NCBI GenBank assembly: GCA_016648135.1
Contig: JADDOH010002253.1
Coordinates: forward strand, 1 to 64,000
Direction: 5' to 3'
DNA length: 64,000 nt
DNA from: Agrypnia vestita
Taxonomy: Eukaryota > Arthropoda > Insecta > Trichoptera > Phryganeidae
Shown here: positions 12,101 through 21,041 of the stretch, piece after piece
Layout of the letters: each line of letters opens with the position of its first letter
How positions within the stretch are numbered: the stretch's first letter is position 1
Notes under the pieces: generated by a model
Told to the model about the DNA's origin: nothing
Databases searched by the model: none
What the model saw: only the letters and a program-made list of their open reading frames with translations
Made by a program: the position numbers and the translations under genes

Positions 12101-12934
12101 GCGATACATTGTCACTTGTTGCACAAGCACGCACAAACATCCAGCTGATGATGATTTTTATTTTTGTTTTCTGACGTTATCCCGAAAAGTGATTAATTTT
12201 TAAATTTTCGGGTGTTTTCAGATAATATAATATGGCCCTGCAATGATATGGTTACCCACCAGCAGACAGTATTTTCAGTAAATGTTTTATCTTTAATGTT
12301 TACTTAATTAATTGTTAGCGTTTCTCGCCCAAACTACGAACAACAATATTTTGTTGTTTGACATTCTAAGGGTTAAAACACAAAGTGTCTATCTTATAAT
12401 AATAATGTTACCAAAAACTTATTTTAGGCTTAAAATTTTTGTTTGTATAATTCTATAACCAAGTCATTTTTTTCTTTTATGTTTACTCAATTAATCGTTA
12501 GCGTTTCTCGCCCAAACTATGAACGACAATATTTTGTTGTTTGGCATTCTAAGGGTTAAAAACAAAGTGTCTATCTTATAATAATAATGTTACCAAAAAC
12601 TTATTTTAGACTTAAAATTTTTGTTTGTATAATTCTATAACCTAGTCATTTTTTTCTTTTATGTTTACTCAATTAATTGTTAACGTTTCTCGCCTAAACT
12701 ATGAACGACGATATTTTGTTGTTTGGCATTCTAAGGGTTAAAAACAAAGTATCTATCTTATAATAATAATGTTACCAAAAACTTATTTTAGACTTTTGTT
12801 TGTATAATTCTATAATCAAGTTATTTTTTTCTTTTAGTCGTGATTGTCCAATATTCTATATGAGGAAGAAAGTCGGCATGGAGCTGGATGCGCAAGAAAA
12901 ACGAATGCAAAGATTTGGTAATCCAGTTTGGTGA
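307..12934 (+). CDS. POLD1: DNA polymerase delta catalytic subunit, C-terminal five exons (partial gene)
   Basis: Family B replicative polymerase that synthesises the lagging strand and works in repair in the nucleus, with PCNA and the accessory subunits. Joined coding pieces are 307-436, 592-841, 2829-2958, 5595-5865 and 12838-12934 (878 nt, about 292 residues). All joins have GT..AG borders and keep frame. The translation follows the known family order: [21 protein letters not shown]-like, [68 protein letters not shown]. Then comes CysA (CMGC...CDHC), CysB (CQRC...LC...RDC) and the tail ending NPVW. In the family CysA binds zinc and CysB holds a 4Fe-4S cluster that binds the accessory B subunit. 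The exonuclease and most of the palm are outside the window to the left. No frameshift or stop is seen, so this is a functional gene. Confidence 0.97.
592..841 (+). CDS. POLD1: POLD1 exon B ([15 protein letters not shown] segment)
   Basis: Acceptor ..atctcag at 591 and donor GTATGT at 842. The first base completes the split Arg codon, then 83 codons follow. It contains the family block [32 protein letters not shown] and [13 protein letters not shown], ending YMKAE. A competing AG two bases downstream of the acceptor would give a frameshift and a stop, so 592 is the functional start. Confidence 0.96.
842..2828 (+). other. POLD1 intron of 1987 bp with repeat relics
   Basis: Intron between exons B and C, spliced GTATGT...ttttag. 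Around 1165-1250 is a stretch (tctccactgctggatatagg) of a kind often seen in dispersed insect RTE-type repeats. From about 1512 to 2640 lies a segment bounded by inverted copies of one terminus, described separately. The rest is AT-rich with no recognisable gene. Confidence 0.7.
1512..2640. repeat. Element bounded by ~80-110 bp inverted ends
   Basis: The left arm (1512-1625) and the reverse complement of the right arm (2545-2640) share gaaaactaatgaacttt-type sequence, the string atcagtgtgatttata and a ggtttc/gaaacc tract. The arms are diverged but clearly the same terminus in opposite orientation. The same terminus pair recurs at 56945-57145 around a short loop. The interior is AT-rich and non-coding. 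The superfamily is not clear; the ..GAAACC tract next to the end recalls Penelope-type termini. Confidence 0.55.
2829..2958 (+). CDS. POLD1: POLD1 exon C ([12 protein letters not shown] segment)
   Basis: Acceptor ..ttttag at 2828 and donor GTAAGT at 2959. It starts in phase 0 with [11 protein letters not shown] and ends KAESLLL plus one base of a split Arg codon. The [12 protein letters not shown] block just before the zinc region is diagnostic for polymerase delta. Length is 130 nt. Confidence 0.96.
3404..3740 (+). pseudogene. LINE reverse transcriptase C-terminal tail with AATA-rich 3' end
   Basis: The frame ending at 3641 gives ..[30 protein letters not shown]. This is the shape of the short C-terminal tail of insect CR1/Jockey-type LINE polymerases (phenylalanine, then xLPxEI, then a basic F-K helix). 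It is followed by about 80 nt and an (AATAA)n-like tail at 3718-3740. It is 5'-truncated and sits inside pogo-like copy A. The assignment is by pattern only. Confidence 0.45.
3790..4022. mobile_element. TTAA-flanked MITE (piggyBac-like ends)
   Basis: Flanked by TTAA at 3790-3793 and 4019-4022. The ends are TTAACCCTTAAAGACTAC and its inverted partner (..GTAGCATTAAGGGTTAA). Subterminal GGGTGTAAAAACACC appears near both ends (about 3839 and 3990). Inside is half of the palindromic MITE family also seen at 4211-4462. TTAA targets and CCCTTAA-like ends are typical of piggyBac-derived MITEs. Confidence 0.7.
4211..4462. repeat. Palindromic MITE family P1, copy 1
   Basis: Left half reads attccgaaatacgcaatatt...ttgacagttattgtataac...gaattcaatcaatt; the right half is its inverted complement. 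Related copies are at 3876-3970 (half), 35321-35636, 40890-41064 (half) and 52250-52525. It has no coding capacity. Confidence 0.7.
5595..5865 (+). CDS. POLD1: POLD1 exon D (CysA zinc module and most of CysB)
   Basis: Acceptor ..ttttaag at 5594 and donor GTAATT at 5866. The first two bases complete the Arg of LLLRGDHTR. It encodes the CysA module ([20 protein letters not shown]), then a conserved helix ([15 protein letters not shown]) and [10 protein letters not shown]. Three of the four CysB cysteines are here; the fourth is in the last exon. The last two bases AG begin a Ser codon. Confidence 0.97.
5997..8207. mobile_element. 2.2-kb non-autonomous pogo/Tigger-like element
   Basis: Starts GGAACCTCTCATAACGAG after TA (5995-5996) and ends in the inverted partner ctcgttatgagaggttcc before TA (8208-8209). 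The ends are about 30 bp. Several internal copies of ctcgttatg lie near the right end (8090-8190), and gcgaaac/cattaagcg near the left. Both ends carry the CARTGGAACCTC form typical of pogo/Tigger. No transposase is visible. A block at 7411-7618 recurs inverted at 33903-34123. Confidence 0.7.
7411..7618 (-). repeat. Dispersed repeat P2, copy 1
   Basis: Read on the minus strand, this ~208-bp block (from aaggcggtacattcactgca to aggccgcggc) matches 33903-34123 on the plus strand with small differences. It lies inside the 5997-8207 element, so the second copy is likely a fragment of the same family. Confidence 0.7.
8264..8345 (+). pseudogene. Penelope-like element relic (GIY-YIG region fragment)
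   Basis: The sequence aataactattctgaat...ggaaacaaaccatt...tttagaaattttacata is nearly the same as the reverse strand of 60090-60175, where it encodes a SELSNHLLETNHSFD-like GIY-YIG stretch. Here it is broken by short deletions and stops. It is assigned by comparison with that better copy. Confidence 0.55.
8388..8566 (-). mobile_element. tRNA-derived SINE, copy 1
   Basis: On the minus strand it begins with a tRNA-like head (tagctt...gtggttagg, then box B ggttcgaatctcac). A body follows (ctccagaccagcaagttagt ... ttgatgtgacacgtattccg) and it ends in an A-run (plus-strand T-run at 8388-8398). The same body occurs on the plus strand at 52715-52905. The head, body and A-tail give a complete polymerase III SINE. 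Confidence 0.8.
9051..9150. repeat. AT microsatellite with duplicated flank
   Basis: Two (TA)n runs (about 9052-9070 and 9078-9106). Downstream, the 20-bp unit tatatacagtgaaact occurs twice (about 9102 and 9132), each followed by (t/a)atacgttttt. Confidence 0.85.
9735..10082. mobile_element. GC-rich MITE with inverted ends
   Basis: Left end ttaaggtcggcgccacacta and right end reverse complement ctaaggctgacgtcacacta. The interior (about 348 bp) is far richer in GC and CpG than its surroundings. Open frames on both strands across it are compositional. The ggcgccacact terminus resembles the inner repeat at 28971-29160 and 30317-30505. Confidence 0.65.
10355..10805. repeat. Two local duplications
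   Basis: The string ttacattcaccatagaaaa followed by atagaatttacac occurs at about 10357 and 10411. A ~60-bp segment with tcctagccgtaggacgaatt occurs at about 10660 and again, slightly changed, at about 10745. There is no coding content. Confidence 0.75.
11593..11919 (-). pseudogene. LINE polymerase C-terminal tail, fragment
   Basis: The minus frame of 108 codons ends with [29 protein letters not shown] and [12 protein letters not shown]. The block (V/T)PxMxTxFGQRxFxFxAP, then a xLP helix and FKHxIT, matches the frame at 43679-43960. It is the standard C-terminal region of insect CR1/Jockey-like LINE polymerases. The copy is 5'-truncated and carries no catalytic motif, so it cannot be active. 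Confidence 0.6.
12297..12836 (+). repeat. Three tandem copies of a ~183-bp block ending at the POLD1 acceptor
   Basis: Units start at 12297, 12480 and 12662 with tgtttact(c/t)aattaat and each ends ..tttttttcttttat/g. Unit 3 lacks about 8 bp (gactt-aaaatt region). The last unit ends exactly in the pyrimidine tract and AG of the final POLD1 exon. The polypyrimidine tract is therefore triplicated, but only the third copy ends in ttttag; the other two read tttta-tg. Each unit also carries tattttag(g/a)ct in its middle. Confidence 0.9.
12838..12934 (+). CDS. POLD1: POLD1 terminal exon (last CysB cysteine and C-terminus)
   Basis: Acceptor ..cttttag at 12837. The first base completes the split Ser, then [11 protein letters not shown] and a tail ending RFGNPVW and TGA (12932-12934). 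The [12 protein letters not shown] block is a near-invariant polymerase delta C-terminus and supplies the fourth CysB ligand. No AATAAA is seen in the next 300 bp. A pogo-like element begins only 65 bp after the stop, so the 3' UTR must run into it or use a variant signal. Confidence 0.96.
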
Positions 12935-12998
12935 TCAATCATATTCTAATTTAATATTAATTTTCATTAATTTGAACCGATAACTATGCAGTGTGAAT

Positions 12999-14393
12999 CA
13001 GTAGAATCTCGTTAATTTGAAATTCAAGGGACCCAAAAAAACATTTTGAACTATGCAGAACCCCGCTAATTCAAAATACAAGGAACCAAAAAGAAAAAAA
13101 ACGCGATGTGATTGTGAAATTTGGGAAAAATGATAAAACTCATGAAAAAAGCTGAGGCAGTGTCATAAATTTTAGTGCAAGAGACAGAAGGCATGAAAAT
13201 AACGGAGAAAGATTTATCACAGTAAACAATGCATTTAAATTCAAGAAAACACAGTATACAAGTAGTAAAAATATAAAAAGGAAGTTGAAAATTGGTATAT
13301 CACTTATGTCTCTGGCACAGTCACAATACAGTATTTGGTGAGATTCTCAGTGACGCAAACTTTTGGAGATTTGACAAAAGCCCTTGCCGGAAAAAGCTTG
13401 ACGGTAAGGACGTTGAGGTCTCAGGTGGAGATATGTCTCAGAGATGGCTTTGCAGAAGCTGGCTTTTCTTTCGAACTTTCAGCATACTGCGACTCTATAT
13501 TTTTTATTATTAAAGTACCGGTGTTCACATTTTTGCTGTTCTCACTTGCGAAAAAAGCTTCTTTTTTTTTTTTTTTTACATTTCGTCACGTTTGGATGGC
13601 TGTAATTGAAAATGTTTAGTTATTAATTTTAATTAAGCAACTTTGTATTAACCACTTAACTTATATATATTAAGTGGTTAAAACAAAGTTGTTTAATTAA
13701 AATTAATAATTATGTCAACCACAAAGTTAATGCTATGAACATTAAAAATATGTTTAGTTATCTTCGAATTTATTAGACCTCTTTCCATTTAAGAAAGTCA
13801 ATTGAATTAGTATGTATAAGCCATGCGTACAAGGCACATTTACTATACACAAGCTTCTTCGATTTTCACTCAATTTCAGCTTTCGATTCCGCCTTATTTT
13901 TGACTCACCAACAGACAGCACAGTTATTAGAAATACAACCATCCATAAATAAACACAGTTATTAAATCAAAGTAAAAGGGAATATAAAAAAGTGAAAAAT
14001 AATTTTAAACGCTCCCCAAGTATGAGTAATTTGTGCAAACTAAAATCATCAGCGAATATCAAGGCAGCCAACTGAAGAAAGCATGAATAGGATTCCCCAA
14101 TTTTAAGGATTGCGACATAATATGTGTAGATAAAGTGGACACCACAAGGTACTGCGAAATACATAAAAGGCACCCCACACATGCACGGCACAAAAAGCTG
14201 CGAGCATTATTAATTTATGTAACTTGTTAAAAAAATTCTCATTATGTGACTTAAATTATATTGATTTATGGTTCAAGGGTCTAAAAATTATTTCAAATTA
14301 CCTGGGCTTTCAAATAATCGCGATTAATCAACTATGAAATTAACATTTTAGTACTTTCGAATTAAGACGAATTTCGAATTAACAGGGTTTTAT
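12999..14393 (+). mobile_element. pogo/Tigger-like element copy B
   Basis: Starts CAGTAGAATCTCGTTAATTT and ends ..cgaatttcgaattaacaggg followed by ttttatta; the two are inverted versions of one terminus. Blocks such as aaagtaccggtgttcacat, tttggatggctgtaat and ctttcgaattaag are shared with copies A and C. It is degenerate and non-coding. A hairpin (13622-13708) lies inside. Confidence 0.65.
13622..13708. repeat. Imperfect 38-bp inverted repeat
   Basis: attaattttaattaagcaac... at 13622-13659 pairs with 13670-13708, with one or two mismatches and a 10-nt AT loop (tatatatatt-type). It is nested in pogo-like copy B and is probably a tiny foldback insertion. Confidence 0.8.
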
Positions 14394-14699
14394 TATTTAC
14401 CTTTTAAAATTTTAAAAATAAAGTTTAATAAACTATTGTGACCTTTCATTGAATACAGATGAAAACCCAGCTTTGTCTTTTTAGACAAATTTGAAAGGAA
14501 AATGATAAAATGCATTGGAATGAAGTGTCTTAATTTCCTTCAAAATATGAATTGACGGGTATGTGTCATTTTTGTTTTGAATGTATATAATTGAAATAGA
14601 AAAACAAATGACTTCATTTCAGCCACCAGAAATTTAAAAATTGTTTTTAGATTTTACAACTTTATATTATTGCAAATAAAACTTGTTAAATTGTATCCT

Positions 14700-15901
14700 G
14701 ATAATTCAAAATTTTTAGAACACACAACTCCCAAAACGTTAATTTCATGCTCGATAATTTGAAAACCCCGATAATTCGCAATTCAATATAAATTTTAGAA
14801 CCTTGTGCCATAAATCGATGCATTTTAAGTCACATACCTACATAATTTGATTTTTTTTAACGAGATATAAAAATCTAATATGTGCGACTTTTTGATGTAT
14901 TTTGTGGCATCTTATGGAATCCTCTTTATCTTCCGTTTGTGTTTTCTGGGGTATCATGCTGTGTTTTTACAACCTTTCTGGCTGACGTTTCGGATCCCAT
15001 TGCAGGGTCCATCATCAGGCCTGGTATGTTGTGAGTGTTGATGTTGTGGTTAAGTACTGGCTAGCAATACCGTGCCGATGAAAGCAGGGTTTACGTGGCA
15101 ATACCGTGTCGGAGTCATGTATTGTCATGAATTGTCTTGTATTATGTTTATGTCTCATCTTTTGTCTGATCACTATCTTTGCAGTATCTTCAACGAGATT
15201 TGTTTTGAAGTGCCAGATACCATGATGTTTTTAATATGAGATCATCATTTCTATTAATATTTATTGGGTACTTATAGATCTCGAGTGCCCCCCTGACAAA
15301 ATGTGCATGGCGACTAGGATCTGCAAAATGATGCAAAAGGTCCTAGGAAAGCCCAAGAGTCACCATGCACTTCTTGGCAAGGAGGCACATCTTATTATTT
15401 CATGTGTTTATGAATGATTGTGTCTAATAACTGTGCTGTGTGTTGGTCTGACTCGGAAACTCCGAAGTCAAAATCGAAAGTTAAAATCGAGTAAAGATTG
15501 AAGAAGCCTTCCATAAATTCAAAACATAACAGTAAACATTTTCGATTACGACCATCGAGACGTGACAAAATGGAAAAATACTCTGATTTTTTCGCAAGTA
15601 TGAACAACAAATAAGTCAATATCGGGTACTTTAATAATAGAAATGTTGCGATTTTTGCATTAGCATAATAAAATTATGTTATGTGAACGATTTCTTGAAA
15701 TATGCAAAATACATTTTTCATAAAATTAACAGCTTGTTTCATGAGTTTCAAATTATTAGCAAATTTTTCAATTGCACCGTGATTTTTTTTTGTTTCTTCG
15801 AATTTTGAATTAGCGGGGTTCTGCATAATTTGAAATTTTTTTTGAATCCCTTGAAGCACTTTGAATTGAAATTTATGGATGTATTTTTTACTAATGCTGT
15901 A
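14700..15901 (-). mobile_element. pogo/Tigger-like element copy C, interrupted
   Basis: Read on the minus strand it starts at about 15901 (cagcattagt...) and contains the blocks aaagtaccc, tactttc-like, gaaaaatcagag and the caattcgcgat/ttcaaaacg 3' part found in copies A and B. Its 3' end is near 14700. The middle (about 14930-15390) is foreign and carries a Penelope-type terminus. Confidence 0.55.
14987..15018 (-). ncRNA. Hammerhead-ribozyme-like core of a Penelope-type terminus
   Basis: On the minus strand CTGATGA is followed by a hairpin (GGACCC with GGGATCC, loop tgcaat, one bulged A) and then GAAAC plus GTC. The CTGATGA-stem II-GAAAC order is that of the hammerhead catalytic core, and Penelope-like retroelements are known to carry such cores in their terminal repeats. 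Stem I and the cleavage site are not secured by eye. It lies in the insertion that splits pogo copy C. Confidence 0.45.
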
Positions 15902-17123
15902 CAATAAAGTTAAGTATGTAGACTATGTAAAGCTGAAATATCTGTAATAGTAACAAAATATACTTCTAGTAATAATCTTTCTGTATTACCTTAACTTTAT
16001 GAAAATCAATTCATTATTTAAATCTCAATTTGTGTTATTTCTAAGTCTTAATAATGTGTGCAGCATTAATCCTGTTTAAGTATTATTAAAACTCATTCTA
16101 AACTACTTTTTCATTTTTTGATCCATTTTTGCCAATTTGTGTCTGGTGTTGGATATATTCCCTGCCTTCTTGGACTTTCAAATTTTGACCAACAACTTGC
16201 CAGATGTTACCTGACTATTGCATCTTAGGATGGGTAAATGGATTAGTTATTAACATTTTTCAAATAGCTGACTTCTTGTACCTGATCCACAAATATTTTT
16301 ATATGCACATGCGTAGTTACATAAGTCGCAATCGAGGAGCCCTACTCCAGGATGCTTCTGAACCACTGAGAAAGGGAAAGGATAACTAGGAGCAACAGAG
16401 ACAAAGGAATAATTGAAAAGAAAAAAGAAATAATTAAAAAACGAGACATAGAGACACTATTTTGGCTCTAAAAATAATAACAAATCTAATTGTTGCTACA
16501 TATTTGGTTTTTGGAGCTCTGGACTCCAGTTTTATTTTTATTGATAGTTTAACTTAAATTAATTTAAACAAATTTTTATATCTGCTTGCTGCTGGTTTAT
16601 GTTATCATTTTGGGGACCCCTTATCTTCAACGCAATGGACGCTCCAAATTTCTAGCGAGACACCTGTACCACAGTACCTATGATTTAATGGATCAATTCC
16701 CAGATATATCTCAACATTGGCAGTCTCATATTTGTTATAAAACTCGTGAAAAGGCCAAACAGTCCTTAAAATAAGTAGACACCAGTTTCAATGTTTAATT
16801 TAATGAGATATAAATAAAATAATGACATATACATTAACTATGGAAATTTACCTTAATATTTAGTGCAACATAATTCCAATCATACCTGTCATACAAAGAA
16901 ATGAGACATGCATATAGTATTTTAGACAATACTAAACTGATAGTGTGTGATCAATTTCATAACAGGATTAATCTTTTAAAAGTTTTGTTTGAAATCTGAC
17001 AAATGAACTCTGATAGCTGTAGATTTTTAAAATATGTTAGATAACATAAAGAAAAACTTGTTAATTGTAAAAATATTTAAACTATATTTTTTATGACACT
17101 GTGTAAAGCAATGTAAAGATTAG
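15902..17123. other. Intergenic, with unassigned coding-like segments at 16130-16790
   Basis: Mostly AT-rich. On the plus strand 16204-16389 has a frame with a hydrophobic stretch (LVINIFQIADFLYLIHKYF), preceded by an in-frame acceptor-like ttttcaaatag. At 16586-16774 a second frame ends RHLYHSTYDLMDQFPDIS..REKAKQSLK and is followed within about 60 nt by AATAAA. These could be the remains of a small membrane-protein gene or a retrocopy. I cannot name a family, and no complete gene model with a start and consistent splice phases can be built. Confidence 0.25.
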
Positions 17124-17249
17124 GGCTTGTTCAGACACGAGGGCCGCGCGGTTTCAGAATCGCATGGGAAACCTGGGGGTCTTATTTATGAAAGTTTTAT
17201 GTAATCGTTCAGACGTAACTGCGCGGTTCCCGTTGTGTCTGAACAAACC
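17124..17249. mobile_element. Short palindromic MITE, 126 bp
   Basis: Left ggcttgttcagacacgaggg and right reverse complement ggtttgttcagacacaacgg, continuing through a ccgcgcggt / ccgcgcagt block. The GC-rich arms of about 35 bp enclose a short AT loop. No coding content. Confidence 0.75.
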
Positions 17250-19143
17250 ATAAATGTTTTACATTCATATCGGGATTCGGAGAAACAACAAATTGAGAAA
17301 AATACCCTCTAACTCAAGAGCTGGCGAATTGTGTGATATGCATTCAATAGTACTCCCCCTACTCAAAGGCCAGTTTGGCTCTTGTAAAATTGTTTGTAAA
17401 GCAAAGTTTCGCACATTCGTAACTGAGGACAATTTTGACGATTTATATTTTTTTATAAAAGGGGGTTAGGGTCTTAATTAATAATTCTTGCAATAATTTA
17501 AGTAATTAAATTAGGAATTAAAATGGTTGAAAAAAGAAAACTCAAAATATCCACGTCACTCTCTCCAAGTGTATATTCACACAGTTCAAGAGAGGGGTGT
17601 CAGCACTAGAGAGGGGTCAAAGCTAAATTATATATGTAATTAAAATGTTCTCTTTTTTACGCGAATATGAAGACTAGTATAAACAATGATAACTTCACTA
17701 GAAATAATAAAAATAAATACTTTTCAGCATGGAATACACATTGACCTTGTCATTTTTATGAATATATCCTATAATTATTCTGTTAATCATGACAAATATT
17801 ATTTACAATAAATATTTATGCGTACATAAAACCAGACATTTTCAACATGAATTCAACACAATCATTGATTTTTCTTATAAAATTGTATTTATGTACAATT
17901 TATAAGAAGCATATTTATATCATAGTCAACTAAAATCCAAGTTGTTACACTCTTCAGCTCTAGTTCTACTTTACTTTTGGAAGTACAATAGTGGTGCACT
18001 ATTCAGCAGCAGCTTGAGGAATTAATAAAATGGATAACAATGTGGAAGATTATTTACAGTTGCAAGTATACATTTTTTTTTCAGAGAATTGTATTTGGTT
18101 TACTAGGATAAATATCCTGTTGCAAAGCAGATATAAATATCTGTGTAATGTGCATAATAGACAAATAACCATAATAATTAACTGAATAGGTATTTCCTCC
18201 ATTATAGTATTTAAATACAAGAAAAATTAGCTGAGATTTTTGATTAAATTGAAAACACATTATCATCGTCACAATCATTTCACCTTGGGAAGTTATCAAC
18301 GAAGACAGCATGGTCGTGACAATTACAAATGTTTTTATATTACAATAAAGAATTTGTTAGATTTTTAAATATAATATACAGCTGTCAACTCAAACACTCA
18401 TATTTGACTTTCACCTCTCTTAGCATTTTTAATTAAATTGGCAAAATTTAAAAAAAAAATGCTTAGAACTCTTGAAGATTTTTTTGGACAAATGGGGTGC
18501 TTTCTGGATTAACACTACCTCTCTGGTTCAACTGTTTCAAGTCTGAATTGAGGTAAAAGTTGTGACACCAGTCTCAATATTTTATCACCAATAAAATATG
18601 GAATATGTACTATGATAGCACTTCAACCGTCTGTTTTAATTAAGGGGTACAAAGGAAGAAAAACCTAAGTATTTTTTTTATTACTATTTGAAAAGCAGTT
18701 TTTGGTTCCTATTCATCTTTCCCAAGAATCTATGTTAGAAACTATTATTTTAACCACTATATGAATTAAAAAGGCCTCAAAAGAAAATAAATCATTTAAT
18801 CTAAAATGATAATAAAAACATGAACTAAAAAGTATACCTCAATATAAGACAATAAGTAATAATCAATTTTTTCTATATAGAAATAGGTAATATATACAAT
18901 TCATTATGTATAGTTTCTAACCCGACAAACACCATTTAATTATTTAATTAAATTACTCGCACTTTATTTTAAAAATGGGGAAGGAAGTTGCCAAGTCAGG
19001 CATGCATAATTTTGCTTAGTATATTAGGTAACCAAATCACCATAATCATCTATAATATAATATTTGCGCTCAGAATGTGAATAAGAAAGTAATGTAAATC
19101 ATTTAAATTAGTTTCATAAAATCACAATTATGTGTTACCACAT
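17250..19143. other. Intergenic AT-rich sequence
   Basis: I see no gene, RNA gene or clear repeat in this stretch. Open frames are short and compositional. Confidence 0.6.
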
Positions 19144-19810
19144 TTAACCGGTTGTGTGCCGGTCTTACATAACGCGGAATGTACCCTGTCTGCCGCGCAA
19201 TTTCGCACACGGTTGCTGTTTTTTAGACACTTTTTTGTGAAAATCAACAATAATCACTAAGAAGTTGCAATTTATGGTTTCTCAATATAGACTTCGATAA
19301 TTATTTATATTTCAATAATTACTTGTACAATAATTACTTATCATTAATTATGAAAATAAGTAACGAAATTTACTGTCAGAAATTGTACGCACATGTTTAT
19401 CGAATAAAACCATAGAAGCAATAATAATACATATGATATTTTATTTCAATATTTTCGTTCTAAATATATCATAGTATATAAAAATTCTTAATTTTAACAC
19501 TTTTATTTAAAAAAACACTTTTTTAACAGATAAATAGCACAATTAATGCGCGATCCGAAGATGCCATTTGGAACGATTTTTTGTCCGTTTTGCGCGGAAA
19601 ATGAGGTTACTTGACAAATAGAACTCGTTCATTCATTCAAAAACTTGAGATACAACATACAACAACAAAGAATAAGCTCTATAAACCCATAGACGCAGGT
19701 AAAATAGGCCGAACTCGCATATGTGTCTAGGGAGCGCAGATCTGCGCTCCGGCACATAGAGGGTACAAAAGTTTTCGCGCAGATCTGCACTCCGGCACCC
19801 GACCGGTTAA
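19144..19810. mobile_element. TTAA-flanked element family T1, copy 1
   Basis: TTAA at 19144-19147 and 19807-19810; inverted ends TTAACCGGTTGTGTGCCGG and TTAACCGGTCGGGTGCCGG. Near the right end the 14-bp palindrome gcgcagatctgcgc and a close copy lie about 40 bp apart, each followed by tccggcac. Copy 2 is at 25825-26442. The TTAA target suggests a piggyBac-type non-autonomous element; no transposase is present. Confidence 0.8.
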
Positions 19811-20015
19811 TACATCCGAAGCACCACAATCGCAAATTTAAATAAAAAACTTTTGCTTCCGTTATATTTTCTATTAGAGTTAGTCCTCACTTATCAACCA
19901 GGTTCTGTTTTACTGACCTGGTCGGTAAATAAATTTTTCATTAAACTGTTTTAACGAAATGTGTATTTTAAAATATATGCATGGCATAGCTATTGATCGA
20001 TACTGTAAATAATGA

Positions 20016-21041
20016 TTAACCCCTGGAATGCTGCCGCGCGGCATATAATGTTTCCGTTGTCTGTTGCGCTAAATAATTCACGAAAGCGCTATTTTTACTT
20101 GGTTTTTTTATTAAAATTCGTGGTTAGACTTCACTAATTTAAAAAAAAAATTCTTAAAGATACGCAACTAAGGTTTTTATTAGTACTTGTTGTATCACAT
20201 TACCACTGTAAATTTTTATACTACGATATTTTATGTCAACTTATCACATACTAAGTATTGCGTTACCCAAGGAAAATGAAAATGATTATAAAATAAAATA
20301 CTGAACTTACATTGCGGTTTTGTTTATTTTATTTCATATTTCGATAGATTTTACAGCCGAAGGTACAAAAACAATGTAATATATTATCAATAATAAACTG
20401 AATAAAAAACATATTTGAAAATGAGCATTATTGCGAGCGCGGATCCGCTCAATGAGGCAAGGTGATATGAACACAAATTTAGAGAGAATCAAGATTTATT
20501 GAAAAGATAACTTTCCAAAATCATAATCTACGAACCAAAATCTTTCATATGATGTGATTCGCAATAAATGTGAAATAAAAAGATAACAATAACCAAAAAC
20601 AAGACTCACGCACTACCAACGGACACTGAGAACTTTTATGTGAATTTATTCAAAGATTTACGTCATTTTTGAAAAAGTCTTAACTTCAAACTATTGCAAA
20701 ATAATAAAAATACAAAATAACAACAACTTCGACACCTTTACCAGCAATTACTTCAAATAAACAAGAAAAAACCGTCGCAGCTTTCACACCGATTATAGAA
20801 AAAATGGGTTACTTTTAATTCATTCTTAGAATGAATTTTAACATTTTTACGCCCTTCTGATTGGTTGAGAACCAGCATTCATTCAGTAAGAATACACGCG
20901 AAGGAAGGGATTTTGAACTTTATTCCGTAATATTATAATTGATAAATGGAAAAAAATGCACGCGGGCATAGTGGCGCGGATCCGCGTTAAGGTAGTTTAC
21001 GGAGGTAGCGCAGATCCACGTTCCATCATACCACGGGTTAA
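20016..21041. mobile_element. TTAA-flanked element family T2
   Basis: TTAA at 20016-20019 and 21038-21041; ends TTAACCCCTGGAATGCTG and, inverted, TTAACCCGTGGTATGATG. It carries subterminal gcgcggatccgc-type palindromes (about 20440 and 20970) like the gcgcagatctgcgc of family T1. The interior is AT-rich and non-coding. Confidence 0.75.

Larger units (their letters stand above)
5866..12837 (+). other. POLD1 last intron, 6972 bp, filled with repeats
   Basis: Runs from GTAATT at 5866 to ..cttttag at 12837. It contains a 2.2-kb pogo-like element, a Penelope relic, a SINE, an AT microsatellite, a MITE, local duplications, a LINE tail and a triplicated block next to the acceptor, each listed separately. 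Between 10800 and 11590, and between 11920 and 12296, I see only AT-rich sequence without recognisable content. Confidence 0.85.

Noticed and set aside
16204..16389. KDEL-receptor-like last exon
   Set aside because: Only a short hydrophobic stretch looks similar; the neighbouring conserved blocks of that family are missing.
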